Assembly (NCBI GenBank): GCA_031213475.1
Contig: JARUPZ010000026.1
Location: forward strand, 62,001 to 126,000
From: Nereocystis luetkeana
Lineage: Eukaryota > Sar > Phaeophyceae > Laminariales > Laminariaceae
Reading direction: 5' to 3'
DNA: 64,000 nt
The notes beneath the pieces are model-generated. The model did not search any database, had not been told where the DNA came from, and saw only the letters and a list, made by a program, of their open reading frames with translations. The position numbers and the translations under genes were made by a program. Shown here piece after piece: positions 11,050 to 21,580 of this stretch. The stretch's first letter is position 1, and the number at the start of each line of letters is the position of its first letter.

Positions 11050-11900
11050 ACGATGACACACTGGATTTCAGTATTGAGCCCGCTTCCCTCACTGCTGTAA
11101 CATGTTGCTGCAAACGACGATTCCGCGTGGAAATTCCGTACTGCTGCGCGTTTTAATACTGCTGTTAGAGGGGGCGATGCGGCCGCTCGTGAGATTTTTC
11201 CCGCGCTTCGCCCACAAGACGGCACACAGGATTTCAGTATTGAATCTACTTCCCTCGCTGCTGTAGCAACAAACAGAGGTCCTAGCAGCTCCAGTACTGC
11301 TTCGAGCTTTACTACAGCTGTTAGAAAGAGCGATCCGGTCGCTTGAGAAGATTCTCCCACGCCTCGCTCACAAGACGGCACTCTGGATGTCGGTGTTGCG
11401 CCTGCTCTGCCCGCTGCTGTGCCCGCCCGCGCCGTTTCTGCTGAAAATTCCAGTACGGCTGCGAGTTTTGATGCTGGTGTTAAACGGAGCGACATGGTCC
11501 CTCGTGAGTTTTTTTCCCACGCCTCGCCCACAAGACGGCACACTGGATTTCGGTATTGCGCCTTCGTTGCCCGCTGCTGTGCCCGCCCGCGCCGTTTCTG
11601 CTGAAAATTCCAGTACGGCTGCGAGTTTTGATGCTGGTGTTGAAGGGAGCGATATGGCCGCTCGTGATTTTTTTCCCACGCCTCGCCCACAAGACGACAC
11701 ACTGCATTTCAGTAGTACATCTGCCTTTTCCTCAACTGTAGCCTCTCACGCCGATTCTGCTGGAACCTACAGTACTGCTGCAACTTTTGAGACTGCTGCT
11801 AGAGGGAGCGAGACCGCCGCTGGTGAAAAAATTCCTGCGCCCCGCCCACAAGACGGCATCGTGGAGTTCAGTGTAGCGCCTACCATACCCGCTGCTGAAG
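11050..11900 (+). repeat. about 159-bp tandem repeat, five to six copies
   Basis: The marker CAAGACGGCA recurs at 11214, 11371, 11531, 11690 (as CAAGACGACA) and 11849, spacings 157, 160, 159 and 159. Each unit encodes about 53 residues containing FFPTPRPQDGTLDF and AVSAENSSTAASFDAG-like text. The 157 and 160 spacings break the frame between early units, while the last units (about 11540-11900) are continuously open. Confidence 0.88.
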
Positions 11901-11961
11901 CGACCCGCGACGATTCTGCTGGAAACTGTCGTGCTGAGAAAAACTTATTACTGCTGTTGGA

Positions 11962-13953
11962 ATGGACGATGCTTGTTATAGCCCCCCCAGTACCGGCGAC
12001 GTACCTGCACCAAACACACTGGATGCTGGTACACGTACACCCCGTGACGACCGTATTTCTATCGCGCCACCTTCTCGGATCGATGCTGGCTCCTCAAGCG
12101 CTCGTAGTGCTCGCCGAATGGCTCGCCATGCCCTCATCACCGCTAGACAAGTTGCTGAAGCACTAGCCGCGGATAATGCCACCGCAGCTCCTTCGTTGCA
12201 TGACCCTGAGTTCCGCCGAATGCCGCCCCCCCCGGCCCCTGTGTCCCTCCCTGCCCCGGTGCCCTCCCCTGCCGCGATGGTTTTCGTCCGTCCCCGACTC
12301 TGCATGCCACGGACACCAAACGCGAAGGAGGAGTCCCCCAGCCCCGCCAGATCTGTCAGCGACCTGAGGACTTACGGCTCCTCTCCCTCGTTGGGAGAGC
12401 GGACACACCAGCGCCCGGGACGGACGGATTTGGACGACGCTGTGGACTACGAGGCCCGCAGTTGCGAGGACGAGGAGCAGACGACAATGCAAGGCGCCGC
12501 TAGGGAGACAGCGCTGGACGGGGATCATGCCCCGCCCCCCCAACTACCAGAGGCCAGGACCTCCCTCTCGGTCGAGGCCCAGGCGGCCCTCATCCGGCGC
12601 TGGTCAGACGTGCCGGGCCTCGGCGGGGGGACCACGGCCCAATGCCCGACCCCAACTCGGGCCGACGCTGCCGCAGCCGAGCGACCTCTTGCAACCGACG
12701 ATCACCCCGATGTCGCGGCGGCCGAACGGGCCTTGATTGCCGCCGAGACCCTCGGGGTGACCTCGGCGGAAACCGCCCGCCGCCGGGTGCAGGCCCTCAC
12801 GGTGGCCGAGAATGAGGCATCAGCGGCAGCTCGCACAGTCGCCGACGCTACCACTGCTTCGGAGGCCGCAAACAACGCGTCGAAGGCGACCGCCGTGGCC
12901 TCGGAGGATGCCGCGCGCTCCGCCTCCTGCGCCCAGGACTCCATATCCCGTGCCACGGAAGCTCTGGGGGCGGCGCGGGCGGACAGCAGCTCGAAGCCCC
13001 GTCGTGTTGCCGAGACAAGAAACTCAGGGGAGCGCCTTCCCCTCGTCGAGGCCGCGACAACCGCCACTTCAGCCCCCGGTTTTGGCTCCTCCGCCTTACT
13101 CCCTTTTAGCGCCATCGTGGTCGACGCCCGGATCAAGCGTACCGGGGATCTGGGTTTCTTCCAGGGGAGTGTCACCTGCTTGGCCGCCAGCCCAAATTCG
13201 TGTTTTCCCCTTGAGGCGGCTTCGAGGGTCATCTCCGTCGCTCGCAAGCTCCGACTGGACATGCCCGAGGACGACCTCTCCGTACACGACGCTTGGCTCA
13301 TCATGGCGGGTGACAGTTGGAAGGCTCAGCAACGCCGGGAGCACACCATGGCTCTCGTGATAAGCCTGCGGCAGGCGCACGAATTGTGCTCCGCCACCGT
13401 GTTTGGCCGACCCCGACGGAGTATGAGCGCCACTGCAAGCGTCAGGCCGACCTCGGCGCCCAGGGACAACGGCTCCCAGACGAAGGACAGGGCTCGGGTC
13501 AGGCCCACGCCCCGTCCAACCCCCTCTCGGACGACCGGGCTCACCGACCCCCGGGGCACCAACACCCGGAAGCCCCCGATAGCTCTGGGGCCCGCGACCA
13601 CCCCTACTGTCGCGATGACGCCCGGGACCGCCGGCGCCCAAGCACGGGGGGAGCCTCGGCAGGCCACGACGGCAAGGCCCGTCGCGGACAGAGTCCAGAT
13701 CACGGCTGGAGCACCTTTCGGCGAAACGGGGCTGGACGGCGGTAAAACCGGGGCCAGGGGAAAGACAGCTCGAGCGACGGACGAAACTGAAGCTACCGCC
13801 CGCGGGGAGACGCGTCGAAGGCAAACTCTTCGAGATCCTCCTCGGACGGCAGCGGTGAACGCCCCAATCCGGAGGTCACCACTGGCTCCAAGAGGCAAGT
13901 GGTTCCCTCGCTGGCGGAAGCTGCTTCCTCCGCCACGCTTCTTGGTCGCTTGA
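11962..13953 (+). pseudogene. Ala/Pro-rich Gag-region ORF
   Basis: An open frame of about 660 codons between the 159-bp array and the Gag capsid part. Residues about 220-340 are very alanine-rich with regular charged residues (AAERALIAAETLG type), suggesting a long helix or coiled coil. Residues about 370-480 look globular (motifs RKLRLDMPEDDLSVHDAWLI, GDSWKAQQRREH). The C-terminal third is Arg/Pro/Thr-rich and low in complexity. I recognise no named family. By position it is the N-terminal part of Gag or a matrix-like protein. It ends at a stop at 13951, after a change of frame into the next Gag segment, so I treat it as part of a broken polyprotein. Confidence 0.5.
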
Positions 13954-15260
13954 CCATGTCCGATGACCGCACCATGCCCGTGTCGTCTAACCTTGCCCTC
14001 GCTCGCACGGCGGCGATCGACTCTGCCGCCGCCCCCGAGAAACAGCACACCGCAGACGTCCAACGGGCGTACAAACACCTGGGACTGAAGGATATTTCAT
14101 GCATTTCTGTTCTACCTTTTCCCTCCTCGATCAACCCTTCTGACGCCGCGCAGCAACTAACTCGTTCGGTTAAGGCCTCCACTAATATTCTCATGATGCG
14201 CAACGATGGCAGCCACGAAGGCCTCAGTTCCACCGATTGGATCCCCGGTTGGGAGTACCCCCTCAAGAAACCCTTCGCGCGCACCATCGCACCTGACAAG
14301 CCCACGACCACCCCCCTCACTACCTTGATGAATTGAATATTTTGGGCAGGTGTCGCGCGCCCTCGCAGCCAGATCGACGGGATCAGAAGCGTTCCCGCTC
14401 CTCCTGAGGCTGCTGAGCAACCACTTCGACCGCACCGACACGGGGGCCAGCTACACCAAGTTGCATAATTTTGGCGTTTTGCGAATTTAGCCGTGCTTTT
14501 CGGGGAGTGGTGTCGGCAGCGACGGGGACTGAGCGTGTTTTGGCACCGGGGGTGGAGGTTGTTTAGGAGGCTGTTCGGATGGCAGGGAACAAGCAGTTCC
14601 CCAGCTTGATGCCCACGCTGTACCCGGGAGTTTTGGCTACGGTGTCGAGGCCGTTTGGTACTCTGGACGCCATGTGGTTGGTTTTTGAGACTCTCGCGAA
14701 CAATAAGACACCTGCCATCAACGGCGAAAAATGCTTTCTTTGCCTGCTTCTTCGACGAGCGTGCGGTCATCCGCCCCGTCGGGGCCCCGGCCCGCCGGTA
14801 ATGGTCGCGGCCAGGGCCGGACGCTTCCCCAGTCCCCTGTTTGGCAGACAGGGTCGCGCAATAATCCGCTTGTGATGAACGTCCACAAATCCATCCCTGA
14901 CAGCCTCGACCCGTGGCTTGACACCGCTTTCAACTGCTGGCCCCTAAAAGAACATCACTATGCTGAATTTCACGCTGTTTGCATGCCTATCCAGACCGGG
15001 GACCCCCCCCCTCTGGAGCGGTCTACTTTCATCGTCCGCCCGCGCGGCCGCTCTCAGCGAAAAACGAGGCCGCTGTTGGAACTGCCACGAAGACTCACAC
15101 TCCCTCAGACAGTGTAGGCACCCTTTTAAAGCCTCAGCGGTATTCTCAACCCCGACCTCGGAACTCTCGGCGACGACGGAGCGGCGTTCCGTCGTTGGCA
15201 AGAACGCACGACCCGACAACGCCACGAAAATAACTCACGGCCGAACAAGAACAACCACAA
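13899..15260 (+). pseudogene. Gag capsid and CCHC nucleocapsid region, frameshifted
   Basis: Coding signal moves between frames. 13899-14336 is open in one frame; 14390-14460, 14480-14730 and 14730-15000 continue in others; the frame opening at about 14960 reaches the zinc knuckle. The knuckle (CX2CX4HX4C, motif CWNCHEDSHSLRQC) is encoded at about 15077-15118. It identifies the nucleocapsid part of Gag, which packages the element RNA. Text around FPSLMPTLYPGVLATV and GTLDAMWLVFETL precedes it and looks capsid-like by position. At least three frame changes and one stop in the presumed capsid show that this copy cannot make an intact Gag. Confidence 0.7.
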
Positions 15261-16480
15261 GAAAAACAGGCGCCGTTCCGGCCATTCGCGTGGGCAGCAT
15301 CACGGCCAGGGACCCGGACAAGGTGACGGCTACAACACACACGCGGAACGAGGGCACCAACAGTCTAACTTCGGCTACCACGGTGATGGTTCGACCACCC
15401 CTGCCTCTTCCACCGCGGCTCCCGCGTCGGGGATTCGCTACGGTGCCTTGCATAATTCGGACGGTAACCCCAACGGACGTCAGCCAGGCACCTTCCGCGC
15501 CAATAACTGAGAGTCACCCCACGGTAGGGGTTGCATTTTGTGGGACAAAGGTTTCTGACAAATTGAGTTCCTTAAGTGAGGAACTCCCAGTGAGGATGGA
15601 AATTTTACTCGTATATTCGTTTTAGGACTAGCGCATACAAGGGCCGGTCGGGTGGCACGAACGAATTTCTTCCAAGTATTTTATCGGGTGAGATATTGAG
15701 CTCCTAATGTTAGGGGCTCAGGAACGTCTGATGCACCCCTACTGTGGGATGGCTCCTGACAGGTCGACGGCGGTTCGGCTCCTCCTGCCCGCCCGCCGCC
15801 AGCATTGCCGGGAGAAAACCCATTGATTTCACACGATACACGCGTCCCAGGCTCGCTCAGCACTCAGCGTCGCCCTACGCCCCTCTCCCGAACCACGCAT
15901 CGCGCGACACCACGCGTGTCGCGCCGTCGCGTCGTTCTTTTCAGCGAGGGTGTTCCTCTCTTTCACCTCCCGGCCATGCGGTGGCGGTCGGTTTGAGGTG
16001 CGGGAAGGCAAACACCGAAACCAAGAGATCTCGGTTGAAGTTCGACTCGGCGTTTCCTCGCAATAACGGTGGCCGCTCGATCATTTTTCCCATTAAGGAA
16101 GAGTCGACAAGATTAGCTACCTCGTCCCCCTTCCCCACCAGGTCTACAGGACGGAAGCCCTCTCCGGTGGACCCTTTGTGGCCCCCACCGGAGCACCGTT
16201 CGTCAAGTCGTCTACAGGGTCTGCAGGCCCTCTTTCGTCTTTGCGCACGCCATTCCACGAGCGCCGCGCTCCTTCGGCTCCAGTGGAACAGGAAAAATGA
16301 GGTACTGCCCGTCGAGCCAGTGGTGACTCCACAGCCTCCGGTCAGATCAACCGGACAGCATACCCGTGAAATTCGGAAGAATCGCAGCTCTCGTCAAGCA
16401 GAACGGGCTCAGAGCCCCCTCCCCCCTTTGGTCCAGGACAGAGATCATCGGGCGCAGTAAGAGAACCTTCTGGCGATTTT
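15261..16480 (+). other. Gag-NADAR linker, no domain recognised
   Basis: Pro/Arg/Ser-rich open stretches in changing frames join the zinc knuckle to the NADAR ORF. A frame at 15744-16460 is long but low in complexity. I see no fold-level motif. It may be linker sequence of the polyprotein. Confidence 0.45.
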
Positions 16481-17626
16481 TTGCCTACGGGCAATGGTGA
16501 CACTGAGCCAGTATACGTGGAACCGGTCTCGCCTCGTGCACCAGGGGCGCAGTGTTTTCAGAGAAGCACACTCCCCCACTCACATACCGCAACGGCGGCC
16601 ACCGACGACTCGACATCTTCGGTCTTTGACCCTTCTCTCGAATATTCAACGGAGCGGGTGGTACTTTCCTGGCAGCCCCCCTCCAATTTTCCGCAGTGGT
16701 CCCCCTGGGTTTTTGTCATTGACGGAGTGACATATTCCTGCGCGGAGCAGTATACGATGGCTGAAAAGGCCCGCCTTCTTCTGGACCACGACACAGCGGA
16801 GCGGATTATGGCCTCGCCAGACCCTCGCGAGCAGAAACACCCGGGTCGAGGTGTGCATAACTTCGACTGTGCTACCTGGGACCGCGTTCGGGAAGACGCC
16901 GTCCTTGCTGGTTCCTTTGCCAAATTCATGCAGAACCCGGTCATGAAGCAGCACCTATTGAGCACTGGCAACAAAAATTTGTCTGAAGCCAACCCGTTTG
17001 ACCCCGTGTGGGGCATCGATCTCCGGGCAGACGACCCCGAGGCTCAAGACCCCTGTCGGTGGCGTGGAAAACAAATGCTCGGGAAAGCTCTTTCCGCCGT
17101 TCGCGACACCCTCTGCTCAAGTGAGGCCGGGTTGGCACCCCCCGCCTCCTCTCATCAATTTTGCACTCCGACCACGACTGACAAAATTCATGAGATTTCA
17201 CCAGCGCCGCCTCGCCCTTTGGCCGTGGCCCGCGCTTGCCTAGGTCCTCCCTTGGAGTTTTCGACCTATTTTTCTGACGCGCCGGCTGGTCACAGCCCCG
17301 AGGTTTTGGCTGTCGTACCTGGACTCGACCCTTCCCTCGCGCTGCCAGAACACGGCCCCTGCCTCGTCGAGGGCACCATTACCCTCGATGACGCATCGTT
17401 TACAACCAAAATCGCGATCCACAGCGGAGCTGGCGTTCTTGCACCTTTTAGCTGCGTGGCGCTTCTTGACACTGGCTCCCCACGGACCCCCATTCGGCAA
17501 GATGTCGTGAATCGCATGCTCGCGGTTAGTGCGGCATCCATCGCGTGCGAGCAGAAATGCGCCCCTCGTTCCTGGGGGGGGTTAGGCGAATCAACCCCTC
17601 TAAATACATCGACGAGAGTGCCCTGA
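16481..17626 (+). pseudogene. NADAR (YbiA-like) domain joined to retroviral-type aspartic protease
   Basis: A 381-codon open frame without a natural ATG at its start, so part of a longer polyprotein. Residues about 58-212 (16652-17116) match the NADAR/YbiA family: an early DG(V)TYSCAEQY motif with the family Glu (E89), KARLL, PGRGVHNFD, WDRVRE (W133), FAKFMQNP, LLSTGNKNLSEA and DPVWGID (D174, W177). Family members cleave N-glycosidic bonds in riboflavin-pathway intermediates or remove ADP-ribose from guanine. Residues about 295-345 form the start of the protease, with the catalytic motif LLDTGSP at 17468. A G-run near 17573-17581 shifts the frame and the ORF then ends at 17624; the protease resumes in the next frame. 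All family-diagnostic NADAR residues I looked for are present although the polyprotein is broken. Confidence 0.85.
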
Positions 17627-18453
17627 GTGTCCTATTTGTTCGAGAAAATGAGCCTACGTGCTCCTTCGCAGTTTGAGCCTGCGTGGTCCCCCCCTCAGTG
17701 ATGCGGCATGCGGTACTGCTGGGACGTGACAGCTGGATGCGTTTTAATAGCCGCTCCCACCGCTCTCTCCCACCTCGGCCCTCAGACCATCGCGTTTTTG
17801 GCGAGTTGGAGTTACTTCGCCACACCCCGACAGGCATGTCCGTGTACGCCATCGACCCCGCCGCTTCGGGTGGAGGCTTCCATCTCCGCTACGAGGGCGC
17901 GGAAGGCGTCACCCAATCTGACGATCCTCAACTCCTAGCATTTAATTTGGTTCGAAGCGATGGCTCCCCGGCACTCACTGGGCACTACTTGGTCGACATG
18001 ATGCCTCAGACCGACCTGCCCTCGGTTGAGGAGCACTTCGTCGCCTCAGGGCGACAGGTTCTTCCCCTTGTTGGAGTGGCGGCCCTCGAGCCTGGAAATA
18101 CCCTCGGTGTCGCCCACGCCCCACTGCTGAGCGTTCCACTGGATGTTTTGCATCAGGACAACCGAGCCCCCAGCCCTCCCTCAGGACTATCCGAGGTGGC
18201 TCCGGTCTCGGCAGTTACAACTTCCCCCCTCGCAGCTCCAACCTCGCCCTCGCCTTCACTGCTTGAGCGTTTGAGCCCAGCACAGCGCGTTTTGTTCCTG
18301 GGCGTCTGGGCACGTTTGCCGCTGCATCTGCGGGAGGTGGCTTTTGACCTTCACGGCACGGGCTGGATCCCTGAGGCCATCGAACAGCTGGCGGATGTTC
18401 TCTGCGATTTTCCGGACGTTTTCTCGAAGTCCAAATCTGATTTTGGTTCCTGA
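17582..18453 (+). pseudogene. protease C-terminal half and PR-RT connector
   Basis: After the G-run frameshift the protein resumes (RINPSKYIDESALSVLF) and meets a TGA at 17674. It then carries VLLGRDSWM, the hydrophobic-hydrophobic-Gly plus Asp/Trp motif that closes the retropepsin fold. About 190 further residues lead to FPDVFSKSKSDFG, the usual entry to a Gypsy RT. A TGA at 18451-18453 separates this from the RT in the same frame, one codon change away from an open polyprotein. The long segment between protease and RT (about 17770-18370) matches nothing I know. Confidence 0.78.
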
Positions 18454-19566
18454 TCGTTGATGCCTTTCGTGATCTCGGTCCCGGAAGGAAGCGCTCCTGT
18501 CACGTCCAGGCCGCACCGCATCAACTCCATCCTGGCCAAGGAAGTGGAGGCCACCTTGGATCAGTATCTAGCGGCAGGTCTGATCCAGCACTCGACCTCT
18601 CCGTACTCGAGCCCGCTGGTGGTCATCCCGAAGAAGTCTGGAGGCGTTCGGATCACCGTGAACTACAAGAAACTCAATCAGATCGGCAACCTCAGCCAGC
18701 TGCCTACTCCTCGCGTGGATCAAGTTCTCGACTCCCTGGGGAAGGGACGGGTGTTTTCTCTCTTTGATTTGGTCTCCTCGTTCCACCAAATTACCGCGCA
18801 CAGAGACACCGTCCCTCTCACGGCATTTTTCACTCCTACGGGACTCTACGAGTGGCTCGTCATGCCCCAAGGCAGCAGTGCTTCGCCCGGCTGGCTCGTC
18901 CAAGTGATTAACGAAGTCATCAAAGGCCTGGCACGGGTGGCGGCCTACCTCGATGATGTGATCGTCTTCGACTCTGATCCGACGGCCCACGTCAAGACGA
19001 TACGAGCCCTTTTCGAACGCCTGCGCAAACACAACCTCAAGCTCTCCACCTCGAAAGCTCGCCTCGGCGCCACGGAGGCTAATTTTCTGGGCCACTCCAT
19101 TTCGCCGGCGGGTAAACGCCCCAATGCGGAAAACGTTTCGGCTTTGTTGAAAATACCCATGCCCAAGAACCTCAAGCAGGTCCGTGCGTTGATGGGCGGT
19201 GTGGGATATTATCGCAAATTTCTGCCCGACCTGTCTAAAAGGATCCGGCCTCTCACTGCCCTCGTCCGGAAGGGAGTCAAGTACGTCTTTACGCCGGCCA
19301 TGGAAGTTATCGTTCGCCAGATCCTCGCCGAGCTCGCTGCCCCGCCAATTTTGGTCTTCCCGGACTGGGACGCTGTAGCCGACGGCTCCCGCCCCGTTTG
19401 CGTGTACTGTGACGCCTGCATCGACGGTTTTGGTGCCGCGCTTGAACAAGAACAACAGGACGGCTCGGTACGGCCCATTTCTTATATCAGCCGCGCTATT
19501 CTCGATTCCGAGAGGCACTGGACTCCGTTGGACCTGGAAGCTGGCAGCATTATCTGGGCTACCTAT
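18454..19566 (+). pseudogene. reverse transcriptase with RNase H start (Ty3/Gypsy pol)
   Basis: The reading continues in frame from the previous segment across the TGA at 18451. RT motifs in order: SPYSSPLVVIPKKSGGVR, VNYKKLNQ, FSLFDLVSSFHQI (first catalytic Asp), FTPTGLYEWLVMPQG, YLDDVIVF (18946-18969, catalytic Asp pair), LGHSISPAG, GYYRKFLPDLSKRIRPL. The RNase H domain then begins (CVYCDACIDGFGAAL, LDLEAGSIIWA). This is the most intact part of the element and gives the Gypsy assignment. The frame is lost near 19563, where RNase H jumps frame and is short by roughly seven residues compared with the family. Confidence 0.93.
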
Positions 19567-19760
19567 GGGGGACAAAGTTTCGCATCTTTTCGGACCACAA
19601 GGCACTTGAGAGCATCGGCAAACTAAGGGATCACAACGCGCGAGTTCAGCGGTGGCTCGAGTTCGTCACAGCGTTCGACTACACCCTCGAGTACCGCAAG
19701 GGCAGCGCCAACGGCAATGCTGATTTTCTCTCTCACTTGCCAGAGCCGGCCACGGAACAC
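19563..19760 (+). pseudogene. RNase H C-terminal part after a frameshift
   Basis: In the next frame the text LWGTKFRIFSDHKAL (with the RNase H Asp-His) continues the domain, followed by RWLEFVTAFDYTLEYRKG and SANGNADFLSHLP, the standard end of the Gypsy RNase H. The junction with the preceding frame lacks the expected helix, so a deletion of about 20 bp with frame change is the simplest reading. Confidence 0.85.
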
Positions 19761-20695
19761 GACCGCAGAGGGTCTAGCAGCCTCACACCCGTCGAGGACG
19801 GGGGTATCTTCCTCGTCCAGGCCTGTGGGCTTAGCACTTGCTCTTCCCCGACCCCCGGTGTCGGTTTGGGTGGGCTGGTGCCCCGCACCGAAAGTGCCGT
19901 CTTGGGTGGGCTGCCTTTCACCTCTTCGGAGTTTCGCGATTTTCGCACACACGGGCCACGTATGAGGATTGACGACCTCTCTGCTCCTTCGGGGAGATTC
20001 GTCGCTCGTGTCTCTGCTCCCGTCGCCACCGTCGATCGCCGTCCTGGCTTGAGTTTTTTTTCACCTGCCGCCAAGACCGCTTTCACTTCGGTTTTTGTCG
20101 TATCCTCCGGGGGCGACCAGGGCTCTGCAGAAGCCCCCACTGCAGCGACGATTGTCGCCCAGCACGCTCCTCCCCCGACGAGAATTTTACAGGAAGACGG
20201 CTCTGCCGTGAGTACTGTTCCGGCCGCGTCAGTCCCTTCAGGCCAGGGCAATGCAGAAGCCCCCGCTGCAGCGACGACTGTCGCCCAGCGCGCTCCTCCC
20301 CCGACGAGCACTTTACAGGGACAAGATTCCGCCGGGAGCACTGCTCCGGCCGCATCTGCCCCTCCAGGCCTGGGCAACGCAAAAGCCCCCGCTGCAGCGA
20401 CGATTGTCGCCCAGCGCGCTCCTCCCCCGACGAGAAATTTTCAGGGAGAAGATTCCGCTGTGATCACTGATCCGCGTCTACCCCATCGCCGCCTGGCACC
20501 CAGGCGCCCCCGAACGTTTTTCCGCCTTCCGGCCGCATCTCCACTCGGACGCGCCGACGAACAGCCGCCGCCGCCGGCTCAGCGCCGCCTGCTGTTGATT
20601 TTGGCTTCGGGCCCGGCGGGGCCCCTAGACCATCACCCCGGCGTGATATCACCCCGCCGCGAGCCCCACGGCCGCGACCGACCCCGGCAGTCGTT
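19761..20695 (+). other. Pro/Ala-rich linker between RNase H and integrase
   Basis: Continuously open in the RNase H frame to 20699, low complexity, rich in Ala, Pro and Ser, and including the 126-bp tandem repeat at about 20101-20480. A linker of nearly 1 kb here is unusual for Gypsy elements. No domain seen. Confidence 0.55.
20101..20480 (+). repeat. 126-bp in-frame tandem repeat, about 2.7 copies
   Basis: The marker AAGCCCCC(A/G)CTGCAGCGACGA occurs at about 20131, 20257 and 20383, exactly 126 bp apart. Each unit encodes 42 residues with APAAATIVAQRAPPPTR-like text. This is the third in-frame repeat array in the same element. Confidence 0.88.
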
Positions 20696-21580
20696 TTGAC
20701 CCCGGCTCCTGCCGCTTCGCTGGCCCCGACAGTACCTATCCCGTCCGAACGCGACCGCGCCGAGCCCGTGGGCACCCCTCTTTTACGGCTTCCGCTGCCA
20801 ACTGAAGCACCGCCCGTCCCCACGAATGCCTTGGACGCTCTCGGCGCAGCTGCCAAATTTCACTTCGGTGATTCTGCAGCGCGCTATTCGCACACCGATT
20901 GGGCTCGGGAACAACAGGTCGAGCCCGCGTGCAACGCCGTCATGCGCTACATAGCCCTTGGCCGGCCGGAATTTTTGCCAGCCGACTTTTGGTCGTGTTT
21001 CCCTTCCCACCAGCGCGTTCCTTTTTCGGAGGTTCAGGAGCTGGCTACCAAACGCCGTTTACACACCACCGACGCGGGTATCGTTCTACTCGTCCGGCAG
21101 CCGTCCCCTCCCCCCCGGTGGGTCGTACGGCTTGTTTGTTGAATAACGAGCCTCTTCGCATTTATGTGCCGCTCCTCATGCGCCCCTGGGTCATGCAGGC
21201 TTGTCATTCCACGGCTTCCTGCCACCTAGGAACCGCGCGCACCCTACGTTTGCTCGAACGTTTCTACTGGTGGATCGGTATGAGCATCTGCACCCGGTGG
21301 TGGTTACGCAACTGCTTGGAGTGCCAAGCACGGAAAAACGTCGCGGCAGACGGTCCGGTGGCCCATCATCACATTGCCCTTGCCAGAAGGGCCCGGCATC
21401 GCCGTCAGCATCGACTATTTCGGCACCCTCCCGGTGACGCCTCGAGCAAATACCTACATCTTGCTTTTCACTGATCGTTTCAGCCGCCGAGCCGACATGT
21501 ACGCCGTCACTGCGGCAGAGTTCACCGCTGAGGGCACGGCTAACATTCTCATCAACCGGCACATTCCTCTCTGGGGGTAG
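20696..21580 (+). pseudogene. integrase N-terminal zinc finger and start of catalytic core
   Basis: Upstream frame 20696-21142 ends just before the zinc finger. The next frame holds the HHCC module: CHSTASCHLG, then RFYWWIGM, then CLECQARK (about 21200-21340). A second frame change near 21350 leads into the catalytic core with SIDYFGTLP (first Asp of the D,D-35-E triad) and LLFTDRFSRRADMY. A TAG at 21578 interrupts the core in frame just before SDNGLQF. Function of the intact protein would be insertion of the element cDNA. This copy has two frameshifts and one stop. Confidence 0.88.

Noticed and set aside
10140-11113. Minus-strand frames of 228 and 170 codons across the start of the retrotransposon.
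   Set aside because: Antisense shadow of the 96-bp in-frame repeat; the plus strand carries the consistent element order.
12702-14770. Minus-strand frames of 200-325 codons opposite Gag.
   Set aside because: GC-rich composition opens several frames; the Gag features and element orientation are on the plus strand.
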